Shown here in pieces: positions 12,331 to 24,789 of a DNA stretch of 64,000 nucleotides. Each line of letters starts with the position of its first letter. Within the stretch, counting starts at the first letter, position 1. A program made the position numbers and the translations under genes. Origin of the DNA: Cercophora sp. LCS_1 (taxonomy: Eukaryota; Ascomycota; Sordariomycetes; Sordariales; Lasiosphaeriaceae); contig JAPZLL010000002.1 in NCBI GenBank assembly GCA_036250225.1, positions 930,001 to 994,000 on the forward strand, written 5' to 3'. The notes below the pieces were generated by a model. It was not told the origin of the DNA. It was given only the letters and a program-made list of their open reading frames with translations, and did no database searches.

Positions 12331-15300
12331 AACGTATCATGTGCGCCGCCCTACCAAACCCGTCCAAACAACGGACGAACCGGTTCATGTTCCCTCCCAG
12401 GGCGGGTCACACAAACAGATCATAAAAAAAGGGTCCCAACCCGCTCCCCATAGGTTTGACGAACCACGTACCTCACCACCCCCGATCGTTGTCAAACCCA
12501 CCGCGTGCTCAACGGCAACCCGCGGACAACACATCGGGGCTCCACCATGACCGCTCAGTTGAACCCGACATCAGCGGCCCAAGGGTCGACAAAAGTGTCT
12601 CGGATGCAAGAGCAAAAAGCAAGGCCGGGTCGGAACGTCAAAACCCAGTACCCGGAGCGCAGCGCGCCATTTGGCGAACACGTTCGTTTCTCCCAGTATG
12701 CTGCTCTTCCGGCCCTAGGCTGAACCGCGGATGACCGCCGCGAACGGGTATCAAACGGACATGACATGCGCGTCCTCAACGAACGAACCGGTCGAAACGA
12801 AATTCACCTCCACCGATGTATGCACACATGCCTGTCCGATTCCAGGGGCGGGAGCTCACAGAGCACCTAGGAACGCCTCCACTGTGCACAACGTGTGGAT
12901 GAACATGCGCACACAGTCTCAACAGGCACCTAGACAGCGCCACGAGTTATGCTGTGGTCTTGTGACACAACGAGATGCTGTGTATAGTGTTCCACGATGC
13001 AGTCCGGGAACTAGGGGAGGGAATTAGAAAGGCTGCAGGCCAAAAGGGGTTGGGTGGTTCGGTGAGCCATGATTGGGCCGCGGCGGGGGAGGTGTTTGGG
13101 TGGGTGGGAGCGAACGAGGCTACGGTCGAGCATTCTTGAGAAAGACGTAAAGACGACACATCTGCAAGGGTTTTTACGCGCCAGCTTCGGTGTCTTTTCC
13201 AACCGGTCTGGAGAGCAAACAAAACGCTCACGGCTTTCCACGGCTTGGAGGCCCGCGAGGTGTGTGCTCGGGAACCCTCTCCCATCGATAGGCGGCGGTT
13301 TGAAGCCCCTGAGGCTTCCAACGGTATTTCTGGAAGCCCCTAGCGACGCCAAGAAGATCGTTGGCCGCCATCCGTTGATCCAGAGGCCCAGAGCCCTTGC
13401 CAATCACGCAATTCGAGGCTGCCAAGCTATTTTCGTTTCTTTTTCGTTGCCCTCGCGCCTGCGCTTTGGGCCTCTGAGGCGCTCGTTTGCCAGGGTTCCT
13501 TCTCAGCTCGCCAGCACCCAGAAAGTGGCGGAGATTGGGGGGCGTTGGAGGGGTCACCGCTTATTATAACCCGCACACAACTCCTCCGCATACCATACAC
13601 ACGTGCTTATCGCGGGGGGTTGAAAGATATTTCGGTATCTGTGTGGAAATGTCTCAACATGTGCTACAGAGTTTTTTCTTGGTACGTCCCGAGTCGGTGT
13701 TCGGATGTTGTGACGTTCTATCTCTCCGACCTGCACGGGCTATTGGCGCCTCGCATCCGTCAGTTGCTTGGACGCAGGCAAGCTCCCGCCAGGCTTCAAC
13801 CCACAGATCGCCCTGTTGCGCGTGTAGTGTGGGATTCTCCCGGAACGGGTCAAGGAACGGTCCAGGACGGCATGGTTGACCGGGGCCGATGAAATTGAAC
13901 CTGTTGCTCACGGCGGCAGCCCGTCGTGTCTCCGTGTCTCCCTTTGGGGCCCCCATCCAGTCGGAGAATTTGACGCGATATGTGTGAACCGGAGATGATG
14001 CCCACCGGGGTCAAGGTGGTTGCGATAAAGCATGTTTGTTATCTTCTCCCATCAGCAGCCCAAACTCCTCGACAGCCAGTCGCCGTCTACCCATCGTGGC
14101 AAAACACGCAGTGGATTGGACTGAACTGCTTCACTCCCAAATAGACTCGCGGACGTTTTAATGTCGCACCGACCGGGACAAGGTTTGGTGCCGTGGGACG
14201 GTGGCTTGCAGGTGAGCGGCGCTGCTGCTGTCGTCCCGCTCTTGTTTGAAGACCGACGCGGAACTTTGACGCGTAAAGTGCTTTCATGTTCGCTTCTCGG
14301 ACCCTGCCATTGGTGGCATGCAATATGTGCCGATTCTTGTTTCTTATCCAGGAATCACACGCCAGAGTAACTGACTCTCAGCCTCGCCGTTCCTTCCCCT
14401 ATAAGCATCAGCGTTTGCACTGGCGCACCTCGCGAGGAGGGGCCAGGCGAATGCTGTGGTGACATCGTTACTCCACAGTTCTGACAGGAATCCGCCAACA
14501 ACATCTTTTCTCACCCAACAGCTTGGGGTTCCGCAACACCTTAGCGATCGATGCCTTGGTCGCAGATGTTGAACCTCGGGGCATTTGTGAGGCCTACTAT
14601 CTCGAACCCGCCTTCGCCGGCTGACAATGTTCTTAGTGCTGTTTCAGTGCCGGCTGCTGACAGCTCCGTCAGAGGTATTGCATCAGGTGCATGTTGGATT
14701 GGCTCAAAGGAACGCGCCCTTGACTGTGTCTTGCATGCGCTTTCAGCGGGATGCGTCTGGCGGAGCAGCTCCTCCTCGTCTCCTCACCTGAGCTCTGCCC
14801 CGCGATAGGACGAGCCAATGGCGCTGAGAGCTAGGCAATATCCGAGTTTGCCTGATCTGCTGCCCTGTCATTGTATGCTCTTGTTGGTATGTAGATCATG
14901 CTTTGCGCCCGGGGTGCTTCTGGCATCGCGGGGCTTGCATGGGTATTCGACGGAGCCGCCGCAATCCTTGTTTGTGAGCTTCAATGTTGTCCGTATTGAT
15001 CATGTGCCATTTTGAACATCTCGAAAGCAAGATCTCGGGCGCGGCCTAGGTTCCCGATGCGGCCATTCGGCCTGCCTGCCAGACTCGTGGCAGACCGCAG
15101 CCCCGCCGATGGACCCTGGTCTCCCAGCCTTCTCGACAGTGTCGACTCGCAATTGGGAAGGCAGAGAGGCGCGCTGCTGCACAAACGCGTCATTGAGCAG
15201 CGGCTGCATGATCGCGTCGTTCGCGCGAGCTCATACGCACTTTTTGGCGTTGTGTCCATCCATTGGTCGATCACGGGGGTTTGTTTGAGGTGTTTGAGCG

Positions 15301-18300
15301 AAAGTGGGCGAGCAGCGGGCCATGATGGTTCCCGGACTGTCTGAGCGCCTGTTTCCATGCCCTTGTTTGCCGCTTGGCAATCGGCCTCACTTCGTAACGA
15401 CCATTGATTGCGGACTCCGATGCAGGTAAAGGCGAGGAAGAGACGAATACCCCACTCACACAATTGGAGAGTGTTTATTCCGTACTTTCAAGCCTCGCCG
15501 GTCTTCGGTTGCACAGCCGTGACGCGGAAAGGCTTAGGCTGAGCAGTGTCCCGAAGCCAAGTTCTCCGGGTAGGAGCGTGTTCGTGTTTCTCAAGGAAGG
15601 TACCCCGTCGCTCGACCGGGACGATAGTTATGTTGCACAATGCGGCCTGCGCACAACCATTCCGGGCCGGCAGCGATGGCCGCCGGATAAGTGGGGACGC
15701 CGGGGACCTAGACGCCGGACGTGGCGCCGGTTCCCGGGGTGCGGGGGCGTGCTCTGAGGTCAAAGTGAGATGCGTGCAACTGTGACGACTGCCTCGCTGC
15801 TCAATCACAATGAAACGACGGCAGAGAAAAAATGGCCCAGGCTGTACGGCCTCTCTCCATACGAACCGTTGAATTCTCGCAGGCCAAGAGCGGCGTCGCG
15901 GGGAAAGGGAAACGTTGGAACTCGTCCAGATCAGGCCGTCTTGCGGTTCCAGGGTCTTGCTGCCCACAGACCTTTCGCGGCCAGACACAGGGCGTTCATT
16001 GGCGGCTGTGAGACGGCACGCTCGAAATCCGCCGGATGTTTCCACGGTTTCCATGTCTAGGTTCAGCGCTTTGGGCTCGTCTTCCCGTTCCCCTCAGTGG
16101 GAATGCAACGACGGCTCAGAGAGGCACAATTGTGTCCATATGGTGCACACTTGAAGACACGCAGAATGGGAACTCTGCGGTGGCGAACGCATGCGATGGA
16201 CCCTTTCTCCTCCTTCTTGCCGTTTTTGGCGTCTGTTTGAAGAACTGACACCCGCAGAGACTGTGCTGTTGGTATGCTTTGCGTTTGCGTCTCGCTTCTG
16301 CAAGGAAAACTCCGGCTGGCCTCCTGCGATGCCATGCTTGGGGGCGTTTGTCAAAACATGGGTTGCCGGCTGCCCGTTGATACTGGCCTAGGTCCAAGAC
16401 CCGTGCTAGACAGGGTTCGAAATCGAATCGTATCAAGCGTCTGTTCCAGCCAGCGACAGCGTCGTTGCCCTGGTAAACGATTTGTAGACAGCCGGGGAAA
16501 AGAAGTGCGGCACGGTGTTATGGTGAAACCGGTAATGACAGGCCTCTTCCAGCCCATATTAGCAGTGAGAAGGTTTTGTCTCCTGTGCCCCCATTCCCGT
16601 TTGGGTCTCAGATGATGCTCGAAAAGGCCGTTTTCCCCTCCTCGCTGCGGGAGCAGGCGAGAAGATATCCCAATCGGCTAATCACCTCGCTCGGTTGGTG
16701 TCGCTCAGACCTCTCGCCATCGACGAACGGCTTCTGTGTTTGGCCTTGGTTGCATACAGCCACGAGGCCGCTGAAAATGGCCTGCCACATCGGGACAATG
16801 TGTAGATCGACATCAAAACCGGACAGCCAAACAGAACACAGGCTTTTCATGCCAGTGATTTGACGCTCGCAGCGCTTGCACTATTCCTGGATCTGCCGAA
16901 GAGTTCGAACCAAGGTTCGCAGCGTTGCGTTGCATTTCGGGGGTTTTTGGGCAACCGTGCACAGCCAGAAATGATGGTTGTTTCCTCCCTCTCCCTCCTT
17001 GCTTACCTAAGTCAAGGGAAGCGACACCGGGCGGGATTACGGGAAGCCTCAGACGGGTCCGACGCCCCGGCGCGCCACCACCACGGACCATCCAGGAGCA
17101 CGGACAGCTTTCGTTTCTTCTGCGGCCTCGGCTGCCACCACAGCCTCATGTGGCACACCACTAGCTCAGCCTTACCAGCTGCGATCAGCTGCAGCTAAAG
17201 CGCGCGTCGAGCTTCGATAGATTTTCCAGAACACACACCAAGTCCTGACCCCACATTCCTCCTTTGCATCAAGCAAGGTCGTATTCTTTTTGCCTGTCAA
17301 TTTTGCTTTGCACTACCAATGCGTGTTTCCTCTGATGGTAGGATGGTGCAACGCATACGAGACGGTGCAATTTCTTCATAGCAAGCCGTTGCCTGTTGAT
17401 GCTCTTGGGTCGGTTGTTGCGAAGCCTTGCCCCTCACCAACAGAGACAAACTCGTGCCCCTAACCTGGGCTGTCTAAGATAGCACGTGTCGTGGGCTGGA
17501 AGCCAGAAACACCTCCCCGTCACCCACACAGGATTCAGTCATTGGCAAAGATGCGGCATGCCAGGGATCCAAGCTGCCCATGGCGGATCCGTGATCGGTG
17601 CCCCTCTTTTGTAGATGCCGGCTTGTTGCCGTAAAAGAGGTTGGGATGGGTTTCAACTTTAGCGATGTCCACACAGAGCGCTCTCGTCGCCAACCGTGCT
17701 ATATGTTCCCCAGGAAACGCCGAGAAAACTCTGTTTAGCTCCGCCTGGATATCAAATTCTTCAACGGTCGTGGATACCGCAGAACCATACCCTCTTCTCT
17801 GCCGTTGGGAAGCCCATGGGTCATCCTGTTCTGCCGGGCAGGGGGCAGGAGCTGGGAGGGGGTTGGAAGGCGGGGCAGCATGGCCAGACGGCCGAAACAA
17901 CTTCACCGCCCGAACCCCTCGATTCCCGTCTGGGTTCTGGACGCAGGCCGCTGTCAATATCAAGCGAAGCCAGGTTATCCAGTGTTTGAAGCTTTGTCAC
18001 CCAAGTTGCGCGTTGAGCGGGAAGGTGGTCTTGGCACATCTTTTCAAGGTGGCTGACAAACTGTCAGTTCTGCTTGTGACCACGTGCTGCATCGGGCTGC
18101 CTCTGGGGATGCTCTGCAAGGCTCGATGTTCTTCTAGCCTGTCATGTTTCATAACTGCCTCGTCACGTTCTGCATGAGTTGGAGACACAGCATTGAAGGG
18201 TACATGACAAGAGGCGGTCTATCTCTAGACAGGAATATCCTTCCAATCATTCGCGAACGCTAGGCAAGACCTGTCTTCCACGGTTCGCTGATGGTCCTGG

Positions 18301-21300
18301 TCAATCCGGCTCGCATATCGCAAGAACGAACAAGCACGCCAGTCCTCGCCAGCTGATGCAAGTTGGCGAACTGAGGTCACCGATATGCATCGACGTCTTC
18401 ATCGCCGAATCGGCATTCCCAACCACCGAAGAATAACGCGGTGCCGGGCTGAGCTAAAGGAGGCTCTGACAAGTTGACCAATGGCAATCAGGGCTGAGGC
18501 AATGACGGCTACCCTCCTTGGTGTGTTGGCACGGGCTTGGTTTCAAAGCGAGCGAGACTGGAACACGCCATTGGCCAGATCGAAACTCCTTCCGTATTCC
18601 ACTGCCCACGGGACATCCTATTGACTGGCGACTTCTTATGCCTCGACGCCTCGTCGGCCCATGAGGGGTAAAGACGATAGAGCCTGCACTAAGGTTGGTA
18701 CGTGGTATATCGATGAATTTTAAGCCTGTCGTGTTGTTCTCGATCGGACACCCGCCCGGCTAAATCAAGCGGGGCGGTAGTTGACCAGTGGCTCCTCCTC
18801 GATGGCAAGCGGACAACCGGGAAGGAAGAGTTTTGCTGTCCAGGAAACATCGCTGCTAAGGGGACTGGTGGTCTTACAAGAGGGAGCGCTGTTCATAGGC
18901 CGTCGATATGTGTCGCCTCTCCCGGCAAGCTGGGTCGAGGGGCATTTGCGAGCGACGGAAGAGTCGGCTGACAGATTCCGTAATGGCCCCTGGAACGCAG
19001 ATCTCAAGGTCCATCATTTCGCCCCTAACCCATGTTAGTACCTCCCGGGCTTGGCCGCTGACCCTCATTCGCTGTGTAGCCGAGGCTCAGCCAGCCCCGA
19101 ACAAAAGATTGGGAAAGCAAAAGATAAGCAACAGAGGCTGATGCGATTCAACTTCGGCATTCACCATCACGTCGAGTGTGTTGACGATTGGGACGCGGGT
19201 CGTGACCAGCATGCGGGCCAGTTCTACCGGCCTCTTCTGCCAGCTCAGATTATTTCAAGCCGTGGGGGTTAAGGACTGCAGGCACAGGCGGACCAACCCG
19301 ATCGCGATGTGCAGTCGCTTGATTGACAAGTCTGAAGCGGGCTCTCGCTAACTCCCGAGATGGGAAGGTAAACTGGGGGCCTCGTATCTTGCCGGCAGCA
19401 TTATATCGAAACACACGTGGTGGTTGGCATGGTGAAGCTCGCCAACGGGTAACTGTCGGGAGAGTAAATTGCTTGCGCGACAGCGCGGTCATCTGTTGTC
19501 TGTTGTCTCACGTACGACTTGACTTCCTTTAGGCGGATGGGTAGGGGGAGCAAGGTGATAGCCATGGTGGGGTCGATTCGCAATGTTTGCCGCCACAAAG
19601 ACGGGATCATCAAGAGACAGAGAGCGTGACAGTCTCGATAGGTATTTGCAAGTTCCCGCAGCCAGGGTTGTCGAGCCCCTTGCTCCAGATGTCTGTTGAA
19701 GCAGCAATTTCCTCCATTGCAGCCTTGACTGGGCAATTCCAGAGCTCCGACGCCTTGCGGAGCACCCCAGATATCATGCCCCGCGATACGGTGGTTGGGA
19801 GGAAAAGGGCGGCCCACGGGTCAATGAAAGCTCCCCAGGTGAACTGCGTCAACTTGATGAAAAGATATTGATGGCACAGCGGTCGAGCATGTTCAACCTG
19901 CATCTGCTTGACTCCCAGAACTCCCATGATATGCAGAGCAATTAATCTGAACGGCGATGGTGGGTTGCGAGCAGACCATCAAGCGCCAGCTTGTTAGCAC
20001 TCAAGTTTCGCTATTGCGTGTCCTCCGGCATCGTGATGGCGAAGCGGTACTTGCGGGCTTGGGGAAGCGCATTCCTTAACCTGGTCGCTAAAGCAGGTGG
20101 TTGCGACACCCGGGTTGGTGTTCCAGTGATCGACCGGCGCGACCATGGACACCGAGAGGCTACCAGCCAGACGATCACGGAATGTCCGACTGGCCGCTCG
20201 TCCAGGACAACACAGGAGCAGAGACGATCTCATAGGCGTGTGGAGATCGGGTCGCAGTCGCAGGTGTCGGATCTGTCGCGGCCTGTTTGGGAGCCCGCGG
20301 TGGGTACGGGAGGTGGGATTGGACGTTTCTGGCTCATCATGACACGCATGATTAAATTGGTTTTCTGAAGTCGTGCAGAACCGCGTCGCGTTTCGTTGAT
20401 TGGCTGTCAACGCCCTCCGTGAATCCAGAGGTTTTGCATTGGCGCAGCGAACCACTGGATTGGCATCCAAACACTTGCTACTGGCAGCTGACGCTGCAGC
20501 AGCTGTGCATCGCGAAATTGGCTTACCCAGACGCCTGGTGTCTGCGTGCACCGGCGCAATCTGCCCGAGCAGTGGTTTTCCTTTAGAGTTGAAAGATAAA
20601 GGCCGACAGGAGAACCGGCCGGGCCTGGGCAGTGGGCATTGAAACTCGGACTCGGAAGCTGGCGTCTTGCGCCAGGGTTCTTGACCGCGTTTCTCCAGCC
20701 CCCCGAGCTGCAAGCTATTAAACGCGAACACGCCAAGCTCTCATGGTACGTACGCGCAGCAGCACCAAATCTTGGAACCGATGGATGCACTCATTGCACT
20801 GGTCAATAAAGCTGGGGCAGAGGTCCCATAGGTTTGAAAAAGATACCTTATGTAAGACGTGACGGGCCCGCATTAGCGGCTGTTCAGCGGGAAGGAGGTG
20901 TAACTTCTTAGGAACGGAGAACGCTGTGTAAAACTTGTCAACCAGCGTATCAAGTACCCAGGTGATGTGGGCTGAACGTGGCCCCTGGCAACTTACAGGC
21001 AGGTAACTTTCTTCTAGGCAGTGTATGAGGGTGTTTTCCCATTGAGCGGACATAGCAGTTTTGACACTTGGAGTTTCGACACACTTTGGCCCCCAGGTTG
21101 GATGGAGCCCGGGCTTGACTGTCGTCTTGGGCTTGGCCGAAATGGAAGCTGCGGCTGCCGAGTTGCGGTGCGTCAGATCGATTTGCCCCTGGCCTGAGGG
21201 TGGAGGCACTCGTCATTCGTTCAGCTCACTTGCGATCCTCTTTTCCAACATGCTCCGGGCAGTGGCTTTGTCGAGGCTAGGGGCGTTAGCTTGACTTGGT

Positions 21301-23100
21301 AAATGCACCATTTCCAGGGCACTCCGGTTTGTTCACAGTGAGGTTTTGACGTAAAGCCCCGACTCGCATCAGTGAAGCGCAAGCAGCACGCAATTCCCAC
21401 AATTCTCCAGTTGCCCACATGCATTGAACTGCTGCGTACCAACACGACAGTTTTACAGGGAAGACGCGAGGCTCCAAACTCTCACAACACAAGAGACAAG
21501 CAAGTGGCACTTCCATACATGGTTAGCTGGCCTTCATTACATTACCTGCAGCTGGCCTTATGCTGCCTCCACTCTCGCGGTCTTGCGACATGGTCCACCC
21601 GCTCTCAACATGCAATCCATGTCTCGACGTGCAGTCTGGCGGCGTGTGGTACGCAGCATTCTGGCCTGGGTCGCCGACCCGGCTGTCTTGGATTTGCGTG
21701 CTGGAAGGGCAGCAAAACAGGCCGGACGGCTCTTTTTTGAAAGGGCCTAGATATCAGGCCGCTGATGTCGTTCATCGCAACAAACAAACAGGCGATAAGC
21801 AGTCCCAGCCAAAACAAAGGCCAGCGGCCAACCTGCAAGGGGAACTCCTGGATCCCGTGCTGTCATACACGGCGGAGCGCCGGCGAGCCGGCAACCCTCT
21901 CCCGCACGCGATCCCGGACTTACGCTTGCTTCCTCGGCTTGCTGCCGTCTGCCAGCTGCCAGGCCCGATTGTCTCCTCTGCTCATCCGTAGTCCGGGCAT
22001 TGTTGGAAGATGGGCTCGGCGGCGTCGTAAATTTGAATGTGAGGACCCGCGCTGCTCCCGACCCGCAGAACAACAAGGCAAATCAAAGGAAGCCGTCAAC
22101 GAGACAATAGCACGACGCCCACCGGTGCGAACGGTCCTCTCAGCGAAAGAAAAGTTCGCGCCGGAAACGCCAGATCGCGACGCTCAACACACAACCACGC
22201 GACACCAACTTTAGACTCTCGGAGTGCAACGCTTTGGCGGTGCATACTATGGTACCGTGTCTCTGAATGAATTTGCTGCGGTCCACCTCGTCCTGCTGCA
22301 TCCTGGGGGCTCTTAATCTCGGCCACTCAGTGGTCAACCAAAGACGACGAAGGGGGAGAGGCCCTGCAAGCCCAGCGCCCGTAGATCCCTGCCATCTCCT
22401 CCACCCGGCCTGAATTTCCCAGCCGAGCGACGAATCCACACACTTCCACCCTCACCCACCTCACCATCACCGGCTGCCCACTTCTACACACGCCCCCCTC
22501 CTGCGCTCCCAGACAGGCCACACAGAGGAGAGACCAAGGCATCAAGGCAAGCCTGCTCGTTGTGCCTGGCTGGGTGCGACCTCCGCATCCCACCTTTGCC
22601 CGGGTGGGAGGGGCCTGCTCTTGTGCCGTGTGTGTGTGTGTGTGTGTGTGTGCGTGTGTGTGTGTGTGTACAATCAATCAATAGCCCATCCATTATTGCA
22701 AAGATTCGTCCTCCTCTTGGTTTTGTGACCAGGCCATGATATCGCTGGCCATCCCCCATCACAACGCGGTTCGAGCTGTGTTTTTCATGCTTGCCTGCTT
22801 TCTCCCTGGGGCAGTTTGCCTGGTCGATGGGGCACTGTAGCGTCTTGAATCGAGTGACGACGGGGACGGGGCCTTGCTTTTTGGGCCACGGCCGAGTGAA
22901 AAGGGCCTTGCACGGGTCGGGGTTCTTGGCGCGGAAGTTTTGCTTGCTGGGAGGTACCTCTCCTCCTACGCTCCTGCCCTGGTTGACCCTGCACGCCTGG
23001 CGCTCCTGCGACAAGGCCAGGGCAGGTACCTCACTACATGGTCGATGCTGCAAGCTGCTTGGTGCTTGGGTGCTCAGCAGCGCTTTGGTGAGCGAGCTGG
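12331..23100. other. Long gene-free block upstream of the G1 cyclin
   Basis: About 10.8 kb with GC similar to genic sequence but no gene I can support. Open frames are short and unconserved, and none chains into a believable multi-exon model. Two minus-strand segments (about 19.61-19.93 kb and 20.72-21.21 kb) have protein-like composition, and the second carries consensus splice signals, but joining the exons puts them out of frame. A decayed gene, an unrecognised orphan gene or non-coding RNA are all possible. A GT microsatellite lies at 22628-22669. Confidence 0.4.
22628..22669 (+). repeat. (GT)n microsatellite
   Basis: About 20 GT dinucleotides, interrupted once by GC. Simple repeat in the distal promoter of the cyclin gene. 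Confidence 0.95.
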
Positions 23101-23811
23101 GGGCCCTGTCTTAAATCGGCCGTTAAACCAATCTCTGCTTCTCTTCCACTCCCTTTTCCCCTTCTCCATCCTCCTCCTACCTGAGCAAATATCTATCTCC
23201 TCCTCCCCTTCCCTTTCCCTTCCTCCTCAATCCGCAACCAGTCATTCCCTCTCCCGCACCGTTCCTTCCAACAATCCGGTTTCTCGTTCCGAGAAAAGGA
23301 GGGAAGGAGGAGATTTAGATTCTGGGCCACCCCGACAACGTTCCCCAGACATAAAAGGATCCGGGTCAGACTGAGGTGTGTGAAGACTGGAGTGCGTGTG
23401 CAAGAAAAGAGTCTCGCGACATAATATTTCCTTTTGGCTCTCGTATGCTGGACATAATCAGGAAGGACCTGGCCTAATACTTGTCTCTCCCTCTTTCTAG
23501 CTCCAACCGCTCTTCTGCCTTCGCGCCATTCTCCCGGTATTTCTCGAGGCATTCTTCGGTTCGACGACGAGGAATCCTCCCATTTCTCTCCCCACCACGA
23601 CCGCTCTCCCTTGGTACCGCCATACCTCGGAGGCATCGATTCGATCCCCCATTCCTCGATTGGGATTTCGATTTTTTCGAGACTCTGCGGAGCGAGCGGG
23701 CCGCACTGCAAGTCACAACCGACTGGACCACTGAGCAAGAAGCCGGGTCCTCGAGCACAAAGTTCAGCTGCAGCTTCAGCCAGTCACCACGAGCGACTGC
23801 CGGGTCCCTAC

Positions 23812-23859
23812 ATGACCTCAATTCGTTCAAAGCCCTTGTTGGCCATCCGTCGGCGTTGA
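23812..23859 (+). other. Upstream ORF 1 in the cyclin leader (15 codons)
   Basis: ATG followed by 15 sense codons in all and TGA, in the predicted exonic part of the leader. If the transcript starts at about 23.15 kb this would be met before the cyclin start and could lower its translation, as is known for yeast CLN3. Inference only. Confidence 0.3.
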
Positions 23860-24009
23860 GAGTGAGGTATGCTACGATCTCCTTCCCCAGCGAGAAGCCA
23901 ATTTTCGCGAATTCTTCGGTGCGCCTTGTCGGCCGTGATGTCATTTGGCTCACGGTTCGGACGAAATCAGTCGGTCCTGATGCTAAACCTTCTTTCCCCT
24001 TGCAGATAC

Positions 24010-24081
24010 ATGCCGTTTTGGGTGCGCCCTGCAATCCACGGCATTTTTCCACCCTCACGCCAAACCCGTTCGTCGAACTGA
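24010..24081 (+). other. Upstream ORF 2 in the cyclin leader (23 codons)
   Basis: The ATG begins five bases after the candidate acceptor at 24005 and the frame closes with TGA at 24081, before the next candidate donor at 24176. The same frame is open further upstream if the intron is retained, so splicing would decide the length of the uORF peptide. Confidence 0.3.
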
Positions 24082-24789
24082 GGCTGCCTTTTGTGGGACA
24101 CGTTAACTCGTTGCTTCCACTTCGGCCCCAGTAATCGCGCCAATTTCTCGGTCCTTTTCACCTGCGACCGTGGCGGTAAGGGATCCCGCCTTTTCTTCAA
24201 TTCTCCTCCCATCGTGGCCGCTCCGCGCCAGCTACCCGCTACCCCTTGGGTCTGTCTCGAGTGCCGTGAAATCTCCCGTGCCAGACTACATCCCCGCGCA
24301 GCTGGATCGACCGAACTACAACGACCACTGCGGTTCTCCGCTAGATAAAGGTGGACCTGAGGGGCGCTTGCCGGCGGCGCGGATGCGAGTCGAGGGTGTC
24401 CCATCATCTGAGCCCCAAAGCGAAGCGAGGCGGAGAACGACTCATGCTAACTTGACCGTTTAGACCCCTTTCGTCGACACTCTGATAACCAAGCCGTTTC
24501 CCCGGCCACCTACCTCTCTTGTCGCGAGGATCCCGATTTCACTCCTGCATACTTTCGGCACTTTTTCCAGCCACGGTCACTCTTTTCATTTTCTGCTATT
24601 CACCACACTCCTTAATACCCTAATACTAGTCATTGAACTCGGTCGACGTCTCACTCTCTTTGGCTCGACCGACTCGTCTTAATTATATCACCGCCGTCGA
24701 TTTCCCGGAGAACTCGGAGCTTGGTCACTCTTTATAACCATCCCCACCAAGGTCGTTTCGAACAAAACGTCCTTCCACATCCACCCAAC

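Larger units (their letters stand above)
23130..24789 (+). promoter_or_regulatory. Promoter and long 5' leader of the G1/S cyclin gene, with candidate leader introns and uORFs
   Basis: From about 23130 the plus strand becomes strongly pyrimidine-rich (CTTCTC, CCTCCTCC), typical of a fungal transcription start region. Three candidate leader introns have plausible ends and branch sites: 23376-23501 (GTGTGT..CTTTCTAG), 23867-24005 (GTATGC, GCTAAAC, CCTTGCAG) and 24176-24463 (GTAAGG, GCTAAC, GTTTAG). Between them lie short uORFs at 23812-23859 and 24010-24081. Downstream of 24463 there is no ATG until the cyclin start. A TATA-like TTTATAA at about 24730 leaves open a much shorter alternative leader. 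All of this is inferred from sequence signals only. Confidence 0.45.

Noticed and set aside
19994..20731. 245-codon minus-strand frame
   Set aside because: Arg/Ser/Pro/His-rich composition typical of a chance frame in GC-rich DNA. No start context, no splice logic and no motif.
23481..24134. 217-codon plus-strand frame before the cyclin
   Set aside because: It lies in the pyrimidine-rich leader, crosses good splice signals, does not begin with ATG at its 5' end and reads as Ser/Arg/Pro/Phe-rich chance sequence.
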